In this document: positions 6,417 to 16,521 of the stretch, piece by piece
How the letters are laid out: every line of letters begins with the position of its first letter
Numbering within the stretch: position 1 is the first letter of the stretch
Assembly (NCBI GenBank): GCA_018268055.1
Contig: JAFDXF010000006.1
Span: 1-64,000 of the forward strand
Source: Bacteroidota bacterium
Lineage (GTDB): Bacteria; Bacteroidota; Bacteroidia; Chitinophagales; Chitinophagaceae
Length of the DNA stretch: 64,000 nt
Direction: 5' to 3'
The notes under the pieces: generated by a model
The model's input: only the letters and a program-made list of their open reading frames with translations
Told to the model about the DNA's origin: nothing
Database searches by the model: none
Program-made: the position numbers and the translations under genes

Positions 6417-9275
6417 ATGAAACAAAAATTTCTGTTGCTCTTAGCAATGGTTTTCGCAGTTTGTACCATTCAGGCGCAAACAAAATTGGTAGAAAAGGTA
6501 GTGAAACATGGTGATGAAATAGTGATACCGTATGAAAAATATGTATTGCCGAATGGCCTTACCTTGGTGATTCACGAAGATCACAGTGATCCGGTAGTGC
6601 ATGTGGATGTTACATATCACGTAGGTTCTGCTCGTGAAGAAATTGGTAAATCAGGTTTTGCACACTTTTTTGAACACATGATGTTTCAAGGAAGTGATCA
6701 CGTAGCCGATGAACAGCATTTTAAAATCGTAACCGAAGCAGGCGGCACACTGAACGGCACAACCAATCGCGATCGCACTAATTATTTTGAAACGGTGCCC
6801 AGCAATCAATTGGAAAAAATGCTTTGGCTCGAAGCAGATAGAATGGGTTATTTGTTGGACGCTGTTACACAAAAAAAGTTTGAAGTACAGAGAGCGACTG
6901 TAAAAAACGAAAGAGGACAGAACTATGAGAATCGCCCTTATGGAATGATCTCTGAATATGCCGGCAAAAATTTATATCCTTATGGACATCCATATTCATG
7001 GCTTACGATCGGATATGTAGAAGATCTAAACAGAGTCAATGTAAATGATTTAAAAAACTTTTTTCTTCGTTGGTATGGACCCAATAACGCAACACTTACT
7101 GTAGGTGGCGATGTAAAACCTGCTGATGTAGTGAAGTTGGTAGAAAAATATTTTGGCTCTATTCCTCGTGGTCCCGAAGTAAAACCTGTATTGGTAGCTC
7201 CTGCAGTGTTACAAACAGACCGATATGTGTCTTATACCGACAACTATGCAAGAACACCCATGCTAGTAGCGGTATATCCAACAGTGCCCACCTATAATAA
7301 AGATATGGGTGCATTGCAATGTCTTGCACAGGTTTTAGGACAAGGTAAAAATTCAGTTCTCTATCAGCAATTAGTGAAAAAGCAATTAGCACTTACTGCA
7401 AGTGCAAGTAGCCAACTAAGTGAATTATCCGGAGAATTTTTTATTCAACTTATGCCAATGCCCGGAAAGTCATTGAAGCAAATGGATTCTCTTTATCACA
7501 ACGCATTAGATTCTTTTGAAGTGCGCGGTATTACTGATGATGACATTGCAAAATTTAAAGGCGGTATTGAGTCACAACAAATCAATGGACTACAATCAGT
7601 TCAAGGTAAAGTATCACAGCTTGCTTCTTTTCAAACTTTCACCGGCAATCCAAACAAAATGGCTGACCTGATTAAAATGTACACAAGTGTAACAAAAGAA
7701 GATGTGATGCGTGTGTATAATCAATACATCAAAGAAAAACATGCTGTGTATGTAAGTGCACTTACAAAAGGGCAAGACAAATCTCTGGCTGCCGGAGCAG
7801 ACAATTTCACTGTTGATTCAACAAACTACCATGCACCCGACTATGGATACAAGGGATTGACTTATGTAAAAGGCATGGATCGTTTTGACAGAAGTAAAAT
7901 GCCCGGCAATGGACCTAACCCTGTTGTAAAAGTTCCTGTATTCTGGAAAAAAGATTTACCCGGCGGTGTAAAAGTAATTGGTACAGAGAGTAACGAAATA
8001 CCAACAGTTACATTATCCATTACTCTTCCCGGCGGTCAAATATTGGAATCTCTCGATACAGCAAAAGCCGGTGTCGCCAATTTCTTTGCAGATATGATGA
8101 ATGATGACACAAAAAATTATAGTGCAGAGCAAATGGCTGTTGAACTACAAAAGTTAGGAAGTTCTATCAATATCAGTAGTGGTTTTGATGGTATTACTAT
8201 TTCTGTTCAATCGCTGAAAAAGAATTTGGATAAAACAATTGCGCTACTCAAAGAACGTTTGTTAAACCCTAAGTTCACAGAGGCTGCATTTAAAAGAAAC
8301 CAAAAACAAATCTTAGAAGGATTTAAACAATTAAAAGCCCAACCGGCATCTGTAGCTAGTGAAGTAATTAATAAAGTAAACTATGGCCCTAACAGTATTC
8401 TTTCAATGAGTGCCGATGGAACGCCGCATACAGTTGCCAATCTCACTTTGAACGATATTCAAAATTATTACAATAACTATTGGACAAGTAATGATGCTCG
8501 TGTGGTAGTTGTAGGCGATATAAAGCAAGCTGAAATATTGCCAAAGCTTTCCTTCTTTAATGATATGCCACACAAGAAAATAAACTTACCGGCTGTAAAT
8601 GCTGCACCGACGGTTACTAATGAACCAACAATTTATTTGGTAGATATTCCAAAAGCAGCTCAAACAGAATTTAGAGTAGGCTATCCTACAGGATTAAAAT
8701 ATGATGCCACCGGAGAGTTTTACAAAGCAGGTTTGATGAATTATGTTTTAGGCGGCGCATTCAACAGCCGTTTGAACTTAAACTTGCGTGAGGATAAAGG
8801 CTGGACTTATGGCGCTCGCAGCAGTTTCTCAGGCGATAAATATAGTGGCGAATTTATGTTTAGTTCCGGCATCAAAGCTGATGCAACTGATAGTGCATTG
8901 ATTGAAGTAATTAAGGAATTAAAAGAGTATCACAAAGATGGCATCACACCGGAAGAACTATCGTTTACAAAAAATGCAATTGGCCAACGAGATGCGTTGC
9001 GCTATGAAACGCCGATGCAAAAAGCAGGATTTATCGGAAATATTTTGAAATATAATCTTCCGGCAAATTATACAACACAGCAAGCTGCTATTTTAAAAGC
9101 CATCACAAGAAGTGATATTGATAAATTGTCAGGTAAGTTGATTGAACCGAATAAATTGAACATGTTATTGGTAGGTGATAAAGCGAAGATTTTGCCCGGA
9201 CTTGAAAAACTCGGGTACAAAATTGTAGAGTTAGATACAGATGGTAATCCAATACAGGAAAAGAAAGCATTTTAA
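6417..9275 (+). CDS. M16 family zinc metallopeptidase, two-repeat form
   Basis: This 952-residue secreted protein has a Sec signal peptide (first 20 residues, ending IQAQ). The first M16 half carries the inverted zinc motif H82-F-F-E85-H86 in GFAHFFEHMMFQG, with the downstream glutamate in VKNERGQNYEN. A second M16 half starts near residue 500 and lacks HxxEH but keeps the substrate-side signature REDKGWTYGARS. The length fits pitrilysin-like enzymes in which one chain forms the whole chamber. Location is inferred to be periplasmic. A bidirectional terminator follows. The gene is separate from the two-gene M16 pair at 52-54.5 kb. Confidence 0.92.
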   Translation: MKQKFLLLLAMVFAVCTIQAQTKLVEKVVKHGDEIVIPYEKYVLPNGLTLVIHEDHSDPVVHVDVTYHVGSAREEIGKSGFAHFFEHMMFQGSDHVADEQHFKIVTEAGGTLNGTTNRDRTNYFETVPSNQLEKMLWLEADRMGYLLDAVTQKKFEVQRATVKNERGQNYENRPYGMISEYAGKNLYPYGHPYSWLTIGYVEDLNRVNVNDLKNFFLRWYGPNNATLTVGGDVKPADVVKLVEKYFGSIPRGPEVKPVLVAPAVLQTDRYVSYTDNYARTPMLVAVYPTVPTYNKDMGALQCLAQVLGQGKNSVLYQQLVKKQLALTASASSQLSELSGEFFIQLMPMPGKSLKQMDSLYHNALDSFEVRGITDDDIAKFKGGIESQQINGLQSVQGKVSQLASFQTFTGNPNKMADLIKMYTSVTKEDVMRVYNQYIKEKHAVYVSALTKGQDKSLAAGADNFTVDSTNYHAPDYGYKGLTYVKGMDRFDRSKMPGNGPNPVVKVPVFWKKDLPGGVKVIGTESNEIPTVTLSITLPGGQILESLDTAKAGVANFFADMMNDDTKNYSAEQMAVELQKLGSSINISSGFDGITISVQSLKKNLDKTIALLKERLLNPKFTEAAFKRNQKQILEGFKQLKAQPASVASEVINKVNYGPNSILSMSADGTPHTVANLTLNDIQNYYNNYWTSNDARVVVVGDIKQAEILPKLSFFNDMPHKKINLPAVNAAPTVTNEPTIYLVDIPKAAQTEFRVGYPTGLKYDATGEFYKAGLMNYVLGGAFNSRLNLNLREDKGWTYGARSSFSGDKYSGEFMFSSGIKADATDSALIEVIKELKEYHKDGITPEELSFTKNAIGQRDALRYETPMQKAGFIGNILKYNLPANYTTQQAAILKAITRSDIDKLSGKLIEPNKLNMLLVGDKAKILPGLEKLGYKIVELDTDGNPIQEKKAF

Positions 9276-9302
9276 ACAATGCGTTTTATTGTTTAATAAA
9301 AA

Positions 9303-9324
9303 AATCCCGCTGATTGGCGGGATT
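9303..9324. terminator. Bidirectional intrinsic terminator
   Basis: The 8-bp stem AATCCCGC / GCGGGATT has a 6-nt loop, an A run before and a T run after. It lies between two convergent genes, the M16 peptidase and the DUF1080 protein. Confidence 0.85.
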
Positions 9325-9363
9325 TTTTATTTAGCTGATTATTTTGTTAGATAAACTATTTTC

Positions 9364-9993
9364 TCAATCCTTCAACGGCTTCACCATTATATTTTTAAAA
9401 TATACTTTGCTCTTTGGATCGTGGCCTTGCAATGCAAAAGTGCCGGATGATAATAAACGTTTTTCCATTCCTGCTTCTCTCAGAGGTTTTTCAGGCTCTG
9501 TGTATCCAACCACTAATTGATCGTTAATAAAAACTTTTACTTCTTTATCTTTTACTTTAATGCGCATTGTAAACCACTCATTATCCTTTACATAATTTTC
9601 TTTCAGATCTTGAATAGCATACAAGCTGCCGGTGCGACGCCAATCGGTATGGCTGTTATTCACCTGCACTTCATAGCCTATCTGTGGCCAATCACTCTCC
9701 TGATATTTTGTATGAATATAAATTCCCGAATTGGACCCCGGCGTTGTCATTACATCTGCTTTAAATTCAAAATTTTTAAAGTTGTGATTTTTTACCGGGC
9801 CATCATAAAATAAATGTGCTACATCACCATTGACAACAATAGCACCATTTTCTACTTTGAATGTGCCTGCATTAGCACCTACTTTCCAGCCGTCAAGTGT
9901 TTTTCCGTCAAATAATGAAATCCATTTTCCTTTTCCTGAATCATTAAATGATAAAAGCGCAAACGCCATTAGCGCAAGAGTCCATTTTTTCAT
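9364..9993 (-). CDS. Secreted DUF1080 (3-keto-disaccharide hydrolase-like) protein
   Basis: This 209-residue protein has a signal peptide (MKKWTLALMAFALLSF) and one DUF1080 domain. Visible signatures are the opening WISLFDGKTLDGWK, the strand NFEFKADVMTTPGSNSGIYI and the closing GTFALQGHDPKSKVYFKNI. The family has a concanavalin-like fold and is now linked to 3-keto-glycoside hydrolysis; whether this member is an enzyme or a binding protein is not shown. It follows the DNA glycosylase gene by 6 bp on the same strand, so the two may be cotranscribed. Confidence 0.85.
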   Translation of the reverse strand: MKKWTLALMAFALLSFNDSGKGKWISLFDGKTLDGWKVGANAGTFKVENGAIVVNGDVAHLFYDGPVKNHNFKNFEFKADVMTTPGSNSGIYIHTKYQESDWPQIGYEVQVNNSHTDWRRTGSLYAIQDLKENYVKDNEWFTMRIKVKDKEVKVFINDQLVVGYTEPEKPLREAGMEKRLLSSGTFALQGHDPKSKVYFKNIMVKPLKD

Positions 9994-9999
9994 ATACGA

Positions 10000-10620
10000 T
10001 TATTTTTTCTTGTCTTTTAATGTGGGAGGATTGTCCTTCCATCTCCAAAGATACAAACAAGCATACGTACGATAAGGCATCCATTTACCTGAAATTTCCA
10101 GAATTGCATTGTTCATTTTTTTCTTATCGTTGTGCTTTAATCCATACAATGCAATAACAGCTTGTCGCAATCCTAAATCGTCTAATGCAAACAAATCTTC
10201 CCTTCCCATTGCAAACATCAATAACATTTCTACAGTCCATCTGCCTACGCCTTTTATTTGAGTAAGATAGAGAATAATTTCTTCATTCTCCATTTTGTTC
10301 AATTTGGAGTAAGCCATCCCATGTTCCAATTCAAAGCGGGCAACATTTTGCACATAATTTACTTTTGCATTGCTCAATCCAATGGAGCGAAGTGTTTCAT
10401 AAGAAGTATTGACTATCTGTTGTGCAGTAGGTTCTCCCTCATATAAATCAAGAAAGCGTTGTTTAATGATGCTCGCTACTCTAGTGTTGAGCTGTTGGCT
10501 CATTATGGAGAAACACAAAGAGAGATAAAGATTCTTTTTCTTTTTTAGTGATAATACACCATGCTCTTTCATCAATCTTTTGAGATGCTTATCTTTTGAA
10601 AGATGTGCTGCATATTTCAT
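10000..10620 (-). CDS. DNA-3-methyladenine glycosylase (AlkA-like)
   Basis: This 206-residue protein is of the HhH-GPD base-excision glycosylase family. The helix-hairpin-helix is LTQIKGVGRWTVEMLLMFA (about residues 118-136). The catalytic aspartate lies in FALDDLGLRQ near residue 150. The length fits the short bacterial AlkA-like group without the extra N-terminal domain. It would remove alkylated purines such as 3-methyladenine. No iron-sulfur cysteine cluster is present, which argues against EndoIII or MutY. It sits between cysS (39 bp upstream) and the DUF1080 gene (6 bp downstream), both on the same strand. Confidence 0.88.
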   Translation of the reverse strand: MKYAAHLSKDKHLKRLMKEHGVLSLKKKKNLYLSLCFSIMSQQLNTRVASIIKQRFLDLYEGEPTAQQIVNTSYETLRSIGLSNAKVNYVQNVARFELEHGMAYSKLNKMENEEIILYLTQIKGVGRWTVEMLLMFAMGREDLFALDDLGLRQAVIALYGLKHNDKKKMNNAILEISGKWMPYRTYACLYLWRWKDNPPTLKDKKK

Positions 10621-10659
10621 TCCGAAGAATTTATAATTAAAACGCTGACAATAAAACTG

Positions 10660-12153
10660 CTACTCTATATTCCAACTCATTCCTCCACCCTTTTCATCTT
10701 TCAATGTAATACCGAGTTTGGTAAGTTCATTCCTTATTTTATCACTGGTTACAAAATCCTTTTTACTTTTTGCATCTTTCCTAATCTCTATCAACAAATC
10801 CATTACTCCTTGTAGTTTTTCATTGTCGGCTTCTGTGATACCTTTTAAACCAAAGATGTCTTCAACAAAGGTTTTCATTTTTTCTTTTAGCAGTACAAAT
10901 ACATCATTGCTGATAGAAGCAATGGGGATTATTTTGTCATTCATTGAGTTGATTACCGGAACTATTTCAAACATATTGGCCAATACTCTTGCAGTGCCGA
11001 AATCATCATTCATAAACTCGTCAAATTCTGCAAGCTGCTTAGTGATACGAGTTTCTAATTCTTTATCGACAACATTGTCCTGATCAATGTATTCGAGTTT
11101 TTGCAATTTTTCATAGGTATCCCAAAGGCGTTTCAAACCTTTTTCTGCACCCTGCAATGCTTCATTACTAAAATCAAGTGTGCTGCGATAATGTGTTTGC
11201 AATATAAAAAAGCGAATCACCATCGGATGATAAGCCTTTGCTAATAAAGGATGAGTGCCGCTAAATAATTCGGTCAGTTTGATTACATTGTTATAGCTTT
11301 TGCCCATCTTTCTTCCATCAATCGTAATCATATTGTTGTGCATCCAATAGCGAACAGGTGCTGTATGATTACAAATAGTACTTTGTGCTATTTCACTTTC
11401 ATGATGTGGAAATAATAAATCCATACCACCGCCGTGTATATCAAACTTTGCTCCCAGATATTTTGTCGCCATGGCCGAGCACTCGATATGCCAACCGGGA
11501 TAACCAACACCCCAAGGACTTTGCCAACGCATGATATGTTCCGGTGCAGCATTTTTCCAAAGAGCAAAATCAGCGGTTTCCCTTTTTTCTTCTTGCCCTT
11601 CCAATTCTCTTGTAGTGGCCAACAAGTCATCCAGCACACGACCGCTTAGTTTTCCATAATCATGTGATGCGGCATATTTTTTTACATCAAAATAAACAGA
11701 ACCATTTACTTCATAACCATAACCTGCATCAATGATCGCTTTAATCATTTCAATTTGCTCTACAATATGGCCTGTTGCCGTTGGTTCAATGCTTGGCTTC
11801 AGCGTATTGAATTGATCCATTGCCCAATGAAATAAATTGGTGTATTTGGTTACCAATTCCATTGGTTCTAATTTTTCCAAAACGGCTTTGGATGAAATTT
11901 TATCTATTGCATCTCTTCCCTCTTCTTCAAAATGGCCTGCATCGGTAATGTTGCGTACATAGCGTACTTTATAGCCAAGATGTTGTAGATAACGAAAGAT
12001 TACATCAAAAGTGATATAAGGTCTCGCATGCCCTAAATGACTTTCGCCACTAACGGTAGGCCCGCATACATACATGCCTACATGGCCTGCAGTGATAGGT
12101 TCAAATACTTCTTTTTGTCTCGAATAGGAATTATATACTTTCAGTTCGCTCAT
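10660..12153 (-). CDS. cysS: Cysteinyl-tRNA synthetase
   Basis: This 497-residue class I aminoacyl-tRNA synthetase has the usual length. The HIGH-type motif is HLGH in [12 protein letters not shown], preceded by the zinc cysteine in VCGPTV. Further zinc residues are in the GWHIECSAM segment and the HHESEIAQ region. The KMSKS-type motif is KMGKS near residue 281. The C-terminal part has the DALR-like region. It charges tRNA-Cys in the cytoplasm. A TATCTTTG box lies 5 nt before the ATG, so the mRNA is probably leaderless. The gene may be cotranscribed with the AlkA-like gene downstream. Confidence 0.96.
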   Translation of the reverse strand: MSELKVYNSYSRQKEVFEPITAGHVGMYVCGPTVSGESHLGHARPYITFDVIFRYLQHLGYKVRYVRNITDAGHFEEEGRDAIDKISSKAVLEKLEPMELVTKYTNLFHWAMDQFNTLKPSIEPTATGHIVEQIEMIKAIIDAGYGYEVNGSVYFDVKKYAASHDYGKLSGRVLDDLLATTRELEGQEEKRETADFALWKNAAPEHIMRWQSPWGVGYPGWHIECSAMATKYLGAKFDIHGGGMDLLFPHHESEIAQSTICNHTAPVRYWMHNNMITIDGRKMGKSYNNVIKLTELFSGTHPLLAKAYHPMVIRFFILQTHYRSTLDFSNEALQGAEKGLKRLWDTYEKLQKLEYIDQDNVVDKELETRITKQLAEFDEFMNDDFGTARVLANMFEIVPVINSMNDKIIPIASISNDVFVLLKEKMKTFVEDIFGLKGITEADNEKLQGVMDLLIEIRKDAKSKKDFVTSDKIRNELTKLGITLKDEKGGGMSWNIE

Positions 12154-12158
12154 TCGTG

Positions 12159-12166
12159 CAAAGATA
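12159..12166 (-). promoter_or_regulatory. Bacteroidota -7 box of cysS
   Basis: TATCTTTG on the minus strand ends 5 nt before the cysS ATG and fits TAnnTTTG. Confidence 0.55.
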
Positions 12167-12213
12167 AGATTCAGGCAAGGAGTAAGAAGGCACTATTATT
12201 CAATTTTCAAAAA

Positions 12214-13338
12214 CTATTTTTTCAATTCCACATCTGCCACCAGCATATAATGATCGGATAGTTTTTTGGTAACACGTTTAAACTGTTTAATAGCAAAACG
12301 TTTATCGGCTAAAATATAATCAATGCGTAATGTGGGTGAGATGCCGGTAAAAGTACGGCCAATGCCAAACCCTTTTTCTAAAAAAGCATCTTGCATATTC
12401 CCTTTTACTTTCCGATAAGTATAAGAATTAGGAATGTCATTCAAGTCGGCGCAAAAAATTGCAGGTTGTGGGTTTACTGCCAATACCGATTCTACCACCC
12501 TTGCTTGAATGCTACGGGCAATTAATCCTCGCTTTATTTTTCCTAAAATGCCTCTTGATCCGGCTAAAAGACTATCCCCTTCTTTTATTTTTTGCATACT
12601 GAGATAATCACCCTTTCCAAACTGGAGCGATTGTAAGTGTGTGGTATAAACACTGATTGTATCATTATTCACTTTTATGTCAGCACGTAGTAATACATCC
12701 GTAAGTGTTGGCCTTGGGTAGCGTACCGAACTACTGTCTATAATGGGATAGCGGGAGAAAATGATTGAGCTATAAAATAAATTATCACCATCGGTATCAA
12801 AAGAGAAGTAATAATAGGGATAACCCAATTCCTTTTGAATGGGTGTTATATTGTCATAAAACTCAGGGCGCATATTATTGGCTGTATGAAACTCCTGCAT
12901 ACAAAGGATATCTGCATTTTGTTGTTTGATTTGATCAAACATTTTTTGCCTAATCTGACTTCCTTTATTATTGCTCACTTTTAATTCTATAAACCGAGCC
13001 ACATTCCATGTTGCAACTCGAATAGTATTGGGTGCTTTTGTTTCATTAAAACCAGAAGGTCGGTTAAAAGCAAAAAACACACTGATGCTTTTTATTCCGA
13101 ATAATAGTGCTGCTGCTGAAATAAGTGATAATCGAGGCTTGAGTACAATAAGCCATGCAATCATAAATAGGGTCACTAAAAAAAGTAGAATAGGAAAGCC
13201 GAGCCCTAAAAATGAAATAATCCACCATTGCTGTGGATTAAGGTACGGTGCAATGCATGCCAATAAAAAAATAATGACTACAACTATGTTGCTGAATATA
13301 AAAAAACGTTTGGTGTAAAGGCGGAGCTTGCTGGACAT
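12214..13338 (-). CDS. Membrane-anchored endonuclease/exonuclease/phosphatase-family protein
   Basis: This 374-residue protein starts at ATG 13338, with a TTG one codon earlier. Three hydrophobic segments fill the first ~95 residues. An EEP domain follows, with metal and catalytic motifs in order: VATWNVARF, ILCMQEFHT, SVYTTHLQS, IFCADLNDIPNS, RIDYILADKR and KLSDHYMLV. The catalytic domain should sit outside the inner membrane. The substrate could be a nucleic acid, phospholipid or phosphorylated sugar and cannot be told from sequence alone. It lies between rhomboid genes and cysS, all on the minus strand. Confidence 0.88.
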   Translation of the reverse strand: MSSKLRLYTKRFFIFSNIVVVIIFLLACIAPYLNPQQWWIISFLGLGFPILLFLVTLFMIAWLIVLKPRLSLISAAALLFGIKSISVFFAFNRPSGFNETKAPNTIRVATWNVARFIELKVSNNKGSQIRQKMFDQIKQQNADILCMQEFHTANNMRPEFYDNITPIQKELGYPYYYFSFDTDGDNLFYSSIIFSRYPIIDSSSVRYPRPTLTDVLLRADIKVNNDTISVYTTHLQSLQFGKGDYLSMQKIKEGDSLLAGSRGILGKIKRGLIARSIQARVVESVLAVNPQPAIFCADLNDIPNSYTYRKVKGNMQDAFLEKGFGIGRTFTGISPTLRIDYILADKRFAIKQFKRVTKKLSDHYMLVADVELKK

Positions 13339-13374
13339 CAATGCAAATTATAAAAAATGTTGAAGCATTTCAAA

Positions 13375-14301
13375 CTACTTATTGGAATTGCTGCTACTTT
13401 TCAACAACTCTTTTTCTTCGGTGGTCAAAGACGCCATTCCTTGTTGATTGATTTTATCTAAGATTGCATTGATTCGTTGCTCCGTAGGATTGGGTTTTCT
13501 GATAAAAGGTTCTTTATCCGTATGATAAAATAATTCATTTTTCATGTTCTTCTTTTTTGATGGTGCATCTGGATTAAAAAGATCTCCAACCCAATCAAAA
13601 AGTTTATTCATGCCGATTGCCCAATCGTATCCTGAACGATAAAATAAAAAATATACGATTGCTGTAAGTGTACCGCCACCTATAAGTATGAGATAAGTGG
13701 TGTTTGCATATCCCGTAATAATAACAGAAGCAATATAAAGTAAGGTAAGTATCCAGATAGGAATACCGCCACCTATCATTGGAAATATTTTAAATTTTGG
13801 AAAAAGCAAAGTAGTAGCAATCGCAATAGTCGTTACACCGGCCGATGTACCTGCAGCCATAATCGTACTGCCGGGAGTAGATAGCGATGGAATAAAATGA
13901 TATGCAAAAAGAAAAAGAATAGCAGCGCCAATGGAGCCATAGATAAATAAGGGAAATAATTTTTTATTACTGCCTTTCTGTTGAAGAATATATCCAAAGC
14001 ACCAAAGCCAAAGTAAGTTGGTTATGATTTCCCATATTTGGTTCTGCACAAACATAAATGTAAGTATTGTCCAAGGCCTTTGTAATAAAGTTTGCAGCTT
14101 ATTGGATAGTGCAAACTGATTGTAAATATCGTTATAATATAATCCAATCGCTATATCCGGCGGAAAACGGTATAGCCACATCATCTTCATAAATGCCAGC
14201 AGCACATAGCTGATTAGTGCAAAAGCGGTTAATAAAACTAATTGATTTCCGCTTTCACCAAATGTGATTGGGCTGTGTTCTTTTTCTTCAGAGTAACTCA
14301 T
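13375..14301 (-). CDS. Rhomboid-family membrane protein, probably inactive
   Basis: The product is about 308 residues from ATG 14301; a TTG at 14319 overlaps the stop of the upstream rhomboid gene. At least five hydrophobic segments are visible. The serine motif is kept (AAGTSAGV). The sixth-helix motif, which should read AHLGG, instead reads LILIGGGTLT, so the catalytic histidine is missing. The C-terminal tail (about residues 230-308) is soluble, charged and helical, ending in TTEEKELLKSS. It probably acts as a pseudoprotease or scaffold partner of the intact rhomboid next to it; this is inference. Confidence 0.82.
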   Translation of the reverse strand: MSYSEEKEHSPITFGESGNQLVLLTAFALISYVLLAFMKMMWLYRFPPDIAIGLYYNDIYNQFALSNKLQTLLQRPWTILTFMFVQNQIWEIITNLLWLWCFGYILQQKGSNKKLFPLFIYGSIGAAILFLFAYHFIPSLSTPGSTIMAAGTSAGVTTIAIATTLLFPKFKIFPMIGGGIPIWILTLLYIASVIITGYANTTYLILIGGGTLTAIVYFLFYRSGYDWAIGMNKLFDWVGDLFNPDAPSKKKNMKNELFYHTDKEPFIRKPNPTEQRINAILDKINQQGMASLTTEEKELLKSSSNSNK

Positions 14302-14315
14302 GGTTGCTGATTCAA

Positions 14316-14954
14316 TCAATATAATGTTCTGCGATTTGTTTTTTTCCAGATAAGTAAAATGATAAATCCGGTAAGTGCGCCTCCTAAGTGGGCGAAATGT
14401 GCAATGTCATCACCTTGCATTGCACCAAAACCACCAAATAGATCAAGTGCGATATATGCCAACACTACCCATTTTGCTTTGATCGGAATCGGAATAGGAA
14501 TAATCATCAACAAAGTATTGGGAAATATAAATGCAAAAGCAACCAATACACCCATTACTGCACCTGAAGCACCAATAGCCGGTGCAAACCCTCCTGATAT
14601 TTGCTGCATGATTAAATGTGCAGCCGATGCACCGATGCCACAGAGCATATAAAAAAGTAAAAACTTTTTTCCACCCCAAACATTTTCCAATATGCGGCCA
14701 AACATAAACAAGGCAAACATATTAAAGAGAATATGATAAAATGTTTCAAATGAAGGCGAATGCATAAACATACTGGTAATAATCTGATACGGTTTAAAGT
14801 AAGGCGCATCTATCGGCCACAAAGCTCCTTTCATCGTAATATTATATTTTGGGTCAAACGTAATCTGAGCCAACCATACTAATACATTGATGATGATCAG
14901 GTTTTTTACTACCGGCGGAAATTTTTCCGTAGATCTGAATTGAACATTAGACAT
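14316..14954 (-). CDS. Rhomboid intramembrane serine protease
   Basis: This 212-residue, six-helix membrane protein has both parts of the rhomboid dyad: serine in GASGAVMG and histidine in HFAHLGGALTG. The N-terminal region contains the WR-loop-like area (ITSMFMHSPSFETFYHILFN, then MFALFMFG). It cleaves transmembrane segments within the inner membrane; substrates are unknown. The next gene is a second rhomboid paralogue lacking the histidine, whose possible TTG start overlaps this stop, so the two are probably cotranscribed. Confidence 0.93.
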   Translation of the reverse strand: MSNVQFRSTEKFPPVVKNLIIINVLVWLAQITFDPKYNITMKGALWPIDAPYFKPYQIITSMFMHSPSFETFYHILFNMFALFMFGRILENVWGGKKFLLFYMLCGIGASAAHLIMQQISGGFAPAIGASGAVMGVLVAFAFIFPNTLLMIIPIPIPIKAKWVVLAYIALDLFGGFGAMQGDDIAHFAHLGGALTGFIILLIWKKTNRRTLY

Positions 14955-15115
14955 TCGGCAAATTTAGATTCAAAACGAACACTTACAGAGTTTATTAATC
15001 GTTTTATTTTAGTTAATTATTCCAACTTCAAATAAACCTGTATGGATGTACTAATTTCCAAATTTCACCGATTTAAAACCCGTTTTTATAAGATTCTCTT
15101 ATTTATTTTTACAAA

Positions 15116-15592
15116 GTGTATAAAAAGCAACTTACCAAAGAGCAAGCCCTTCAAAAACTCAAGCACTATTGTGCGTATCAAGAGCGATGTCATAGCGAAG
15201 TGATTGAAAAACTTTACAGCCTTGGTGTTTGGAAAAAAGAACATGATACAATAATTGCAACACTGATTGAAGAAAACTACCTGAACGAAGAACGTTTTGC
15301 AATGGCTTATGCCGGAGGTAAATGGCGGCAAAAACAATGGGGCAGAGTGAAAATAAAATATGAACTAAAGCAAAAACAAGTTTCTGAATATTGTGTCAAA
15401 AAAGCATTAAAGCAGATTGATGAAGAGGAATATGAGCAAGTGTTGAAAAAATTAGCCGGAGATAAATACAATGCTTTGAAACAATTCCAATATTTGATTA
15501 GAAAGAAAAAAACGATTGACTACCTCATTCAAAAAGGGTTTGAACATTCGCTGGTGCAAACGGTGATGAATACACTAACGAAAACTTCATAA
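15116..15592 (+). CDS. recX: RecX family regulatory protein
   Basis: This 158-residue helical protein has the three repeated three-helix units typical of RecX. Signatures are ALQKLKHYCAYQERCHSEV, LIEENYLNEERFAMAYAGGK and WGRVKIKYELKQKQVSEYCV. RecX binds RecA filaments and modulates recombination. The start is GTG at 15116: the in-frame stop at 15089 leaves no upstream ATG. recA itself is not in the window; the gene stands alone, convergent with the UspA gene. Confidence 0.87.
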   Translation: MYKKQLTKEQALQKLKHYCAYQERCHSEVIEKLYSLGVWKKEHDTIIATLIEENYLNEERFAMAYAGGKWRQKQWGRVKIKYELKQKQVSEYCVKKALKQIDEEEYEQVLKKLAGDKYNALKQFQYLIRKKKTIDYLIQKGFEHSLVQTVMNTLTKTS

Positions 15593-15626
15593 AAATTCTG
15601 ATATTTATGCTCCGATTTTTTTCTCG

Positions 15627-16454
15627 CTATTCATGCACACACAGCACCGGCACATGAGATTGAAATACCAACTGTCGTGTAGTACTCGGCTTGAAAAGCC
15701 CTTCTAATAATTTATGTTTTTTAGGTATAGCGATAATCATATCCAGATTATTCTCTTCTGCAAATTGATTGATACCATCTTCAATATCATGATGCTGGAT
15801 AAAATGATAGACAGGCTTTGCGTCTTCCAGCATTGTATGTAGCAGTATTGACTCTTCGGGTGTTTCCGGTTTAAATTGCTTATTGTGAAAGTCGGTATTC
15901 AAAACGTGCAGTGTTGCCTTAAACTCCTGTACAAAATTTTTAATCACACTTACAGGAGTAGTTTTTACAACTTCTTTAAAGTCACATGCAAAGCCAACCT
16001 GTTTGATGCCATTGCCATATTCCTTTCCGGGAGGCACACAGATTACAGGCCATGTAAGATGTTTAATAGCTGCTAAAGTATTGCTGCCAAATAATATTCT
16101 ATCCAAGCCGGAATGGCCCTTAGTGCCCATCACTACTGCAAATGGCGAAATCTTACTGCATAAATCTTCCAACTCATCTGCAACATTGCCCATTCTTGCT
16201 TCAGTATAAACTTTCACCGTACCTGAAGTAACGTGTTCTACTTCATTCTTTACTCGTTCTAATTTTTCTTCAGCACCTTTTCGAATATCGTCCACCGAAA
16301 TCATTACAACAGGTATATCTGTATAGGTAACCGGCACCTGATAAACGTGCAGCAATAGCAGACTTGCGTTTATAGACTTAGCCATATCTATTGCATAGTT
16401 CATGGCATTGACAGCTATAGGAGAAAAATCGGTAGGTACAATAATCGTTTTCAT
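15627..16454 (-). CDS. Universal stress protein, tandem UspA domains
   Basis: This 275-residue protein has two UspA domains. The first (1-145) has the opening TIIVPTDFSPIAVNAMNYAI and the ATP-binding-type loop VVMGTKGHSGLDRILFGSNT, then PVICVPP. The second (about 148-275) begins QVGFACDFKE and ends PVLCVHE; its loop is degenerate (AIPKKHKLLEGLF), so only the first domain probably binds nucleotide. Cytoplasmic, general stress role by family. It is isolated from its neighbours and convergent with recX. Confidence 0.9.
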   Translation of the reverse strand: MKTIIVPTDFSPIAVNAMNYAIDMAKSINASLLLLHVYQVPVTYTDIPVVMISVDDIRKGAEEKLERVKNEVEHVTSGTVKVYTEARMGNVADELEDLCSKISPFAVVMGTKGHSGLDRILFGSNTLAAIKHLTWPVICVPPGKEYGNGIKQVGFACDFKEVVKTTPVSVIKNFVQEFKATLHVLNTDFHNKQFKPETPEESILLHTMLEDAKPVYHFIQHHDIEDGINQFAEENNLDMIIAIPKKHKLLEGLFKPSTTRQLVFQSHVPVLCVHE

Positions 16455-16521
16455 AATTGATGTTTTATTACTGTAAAGTTATTTTATTATACTGGAATAG
16501 GGCTGACACTTATCAGTAAAG

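Noticed and set aside
14301..14319. TTG start of the second rhomboid overlapping the first
   Set aside because: ATG 14301 gives a normal start; the six extra codons have no support, although coupling through the TTG is possible.
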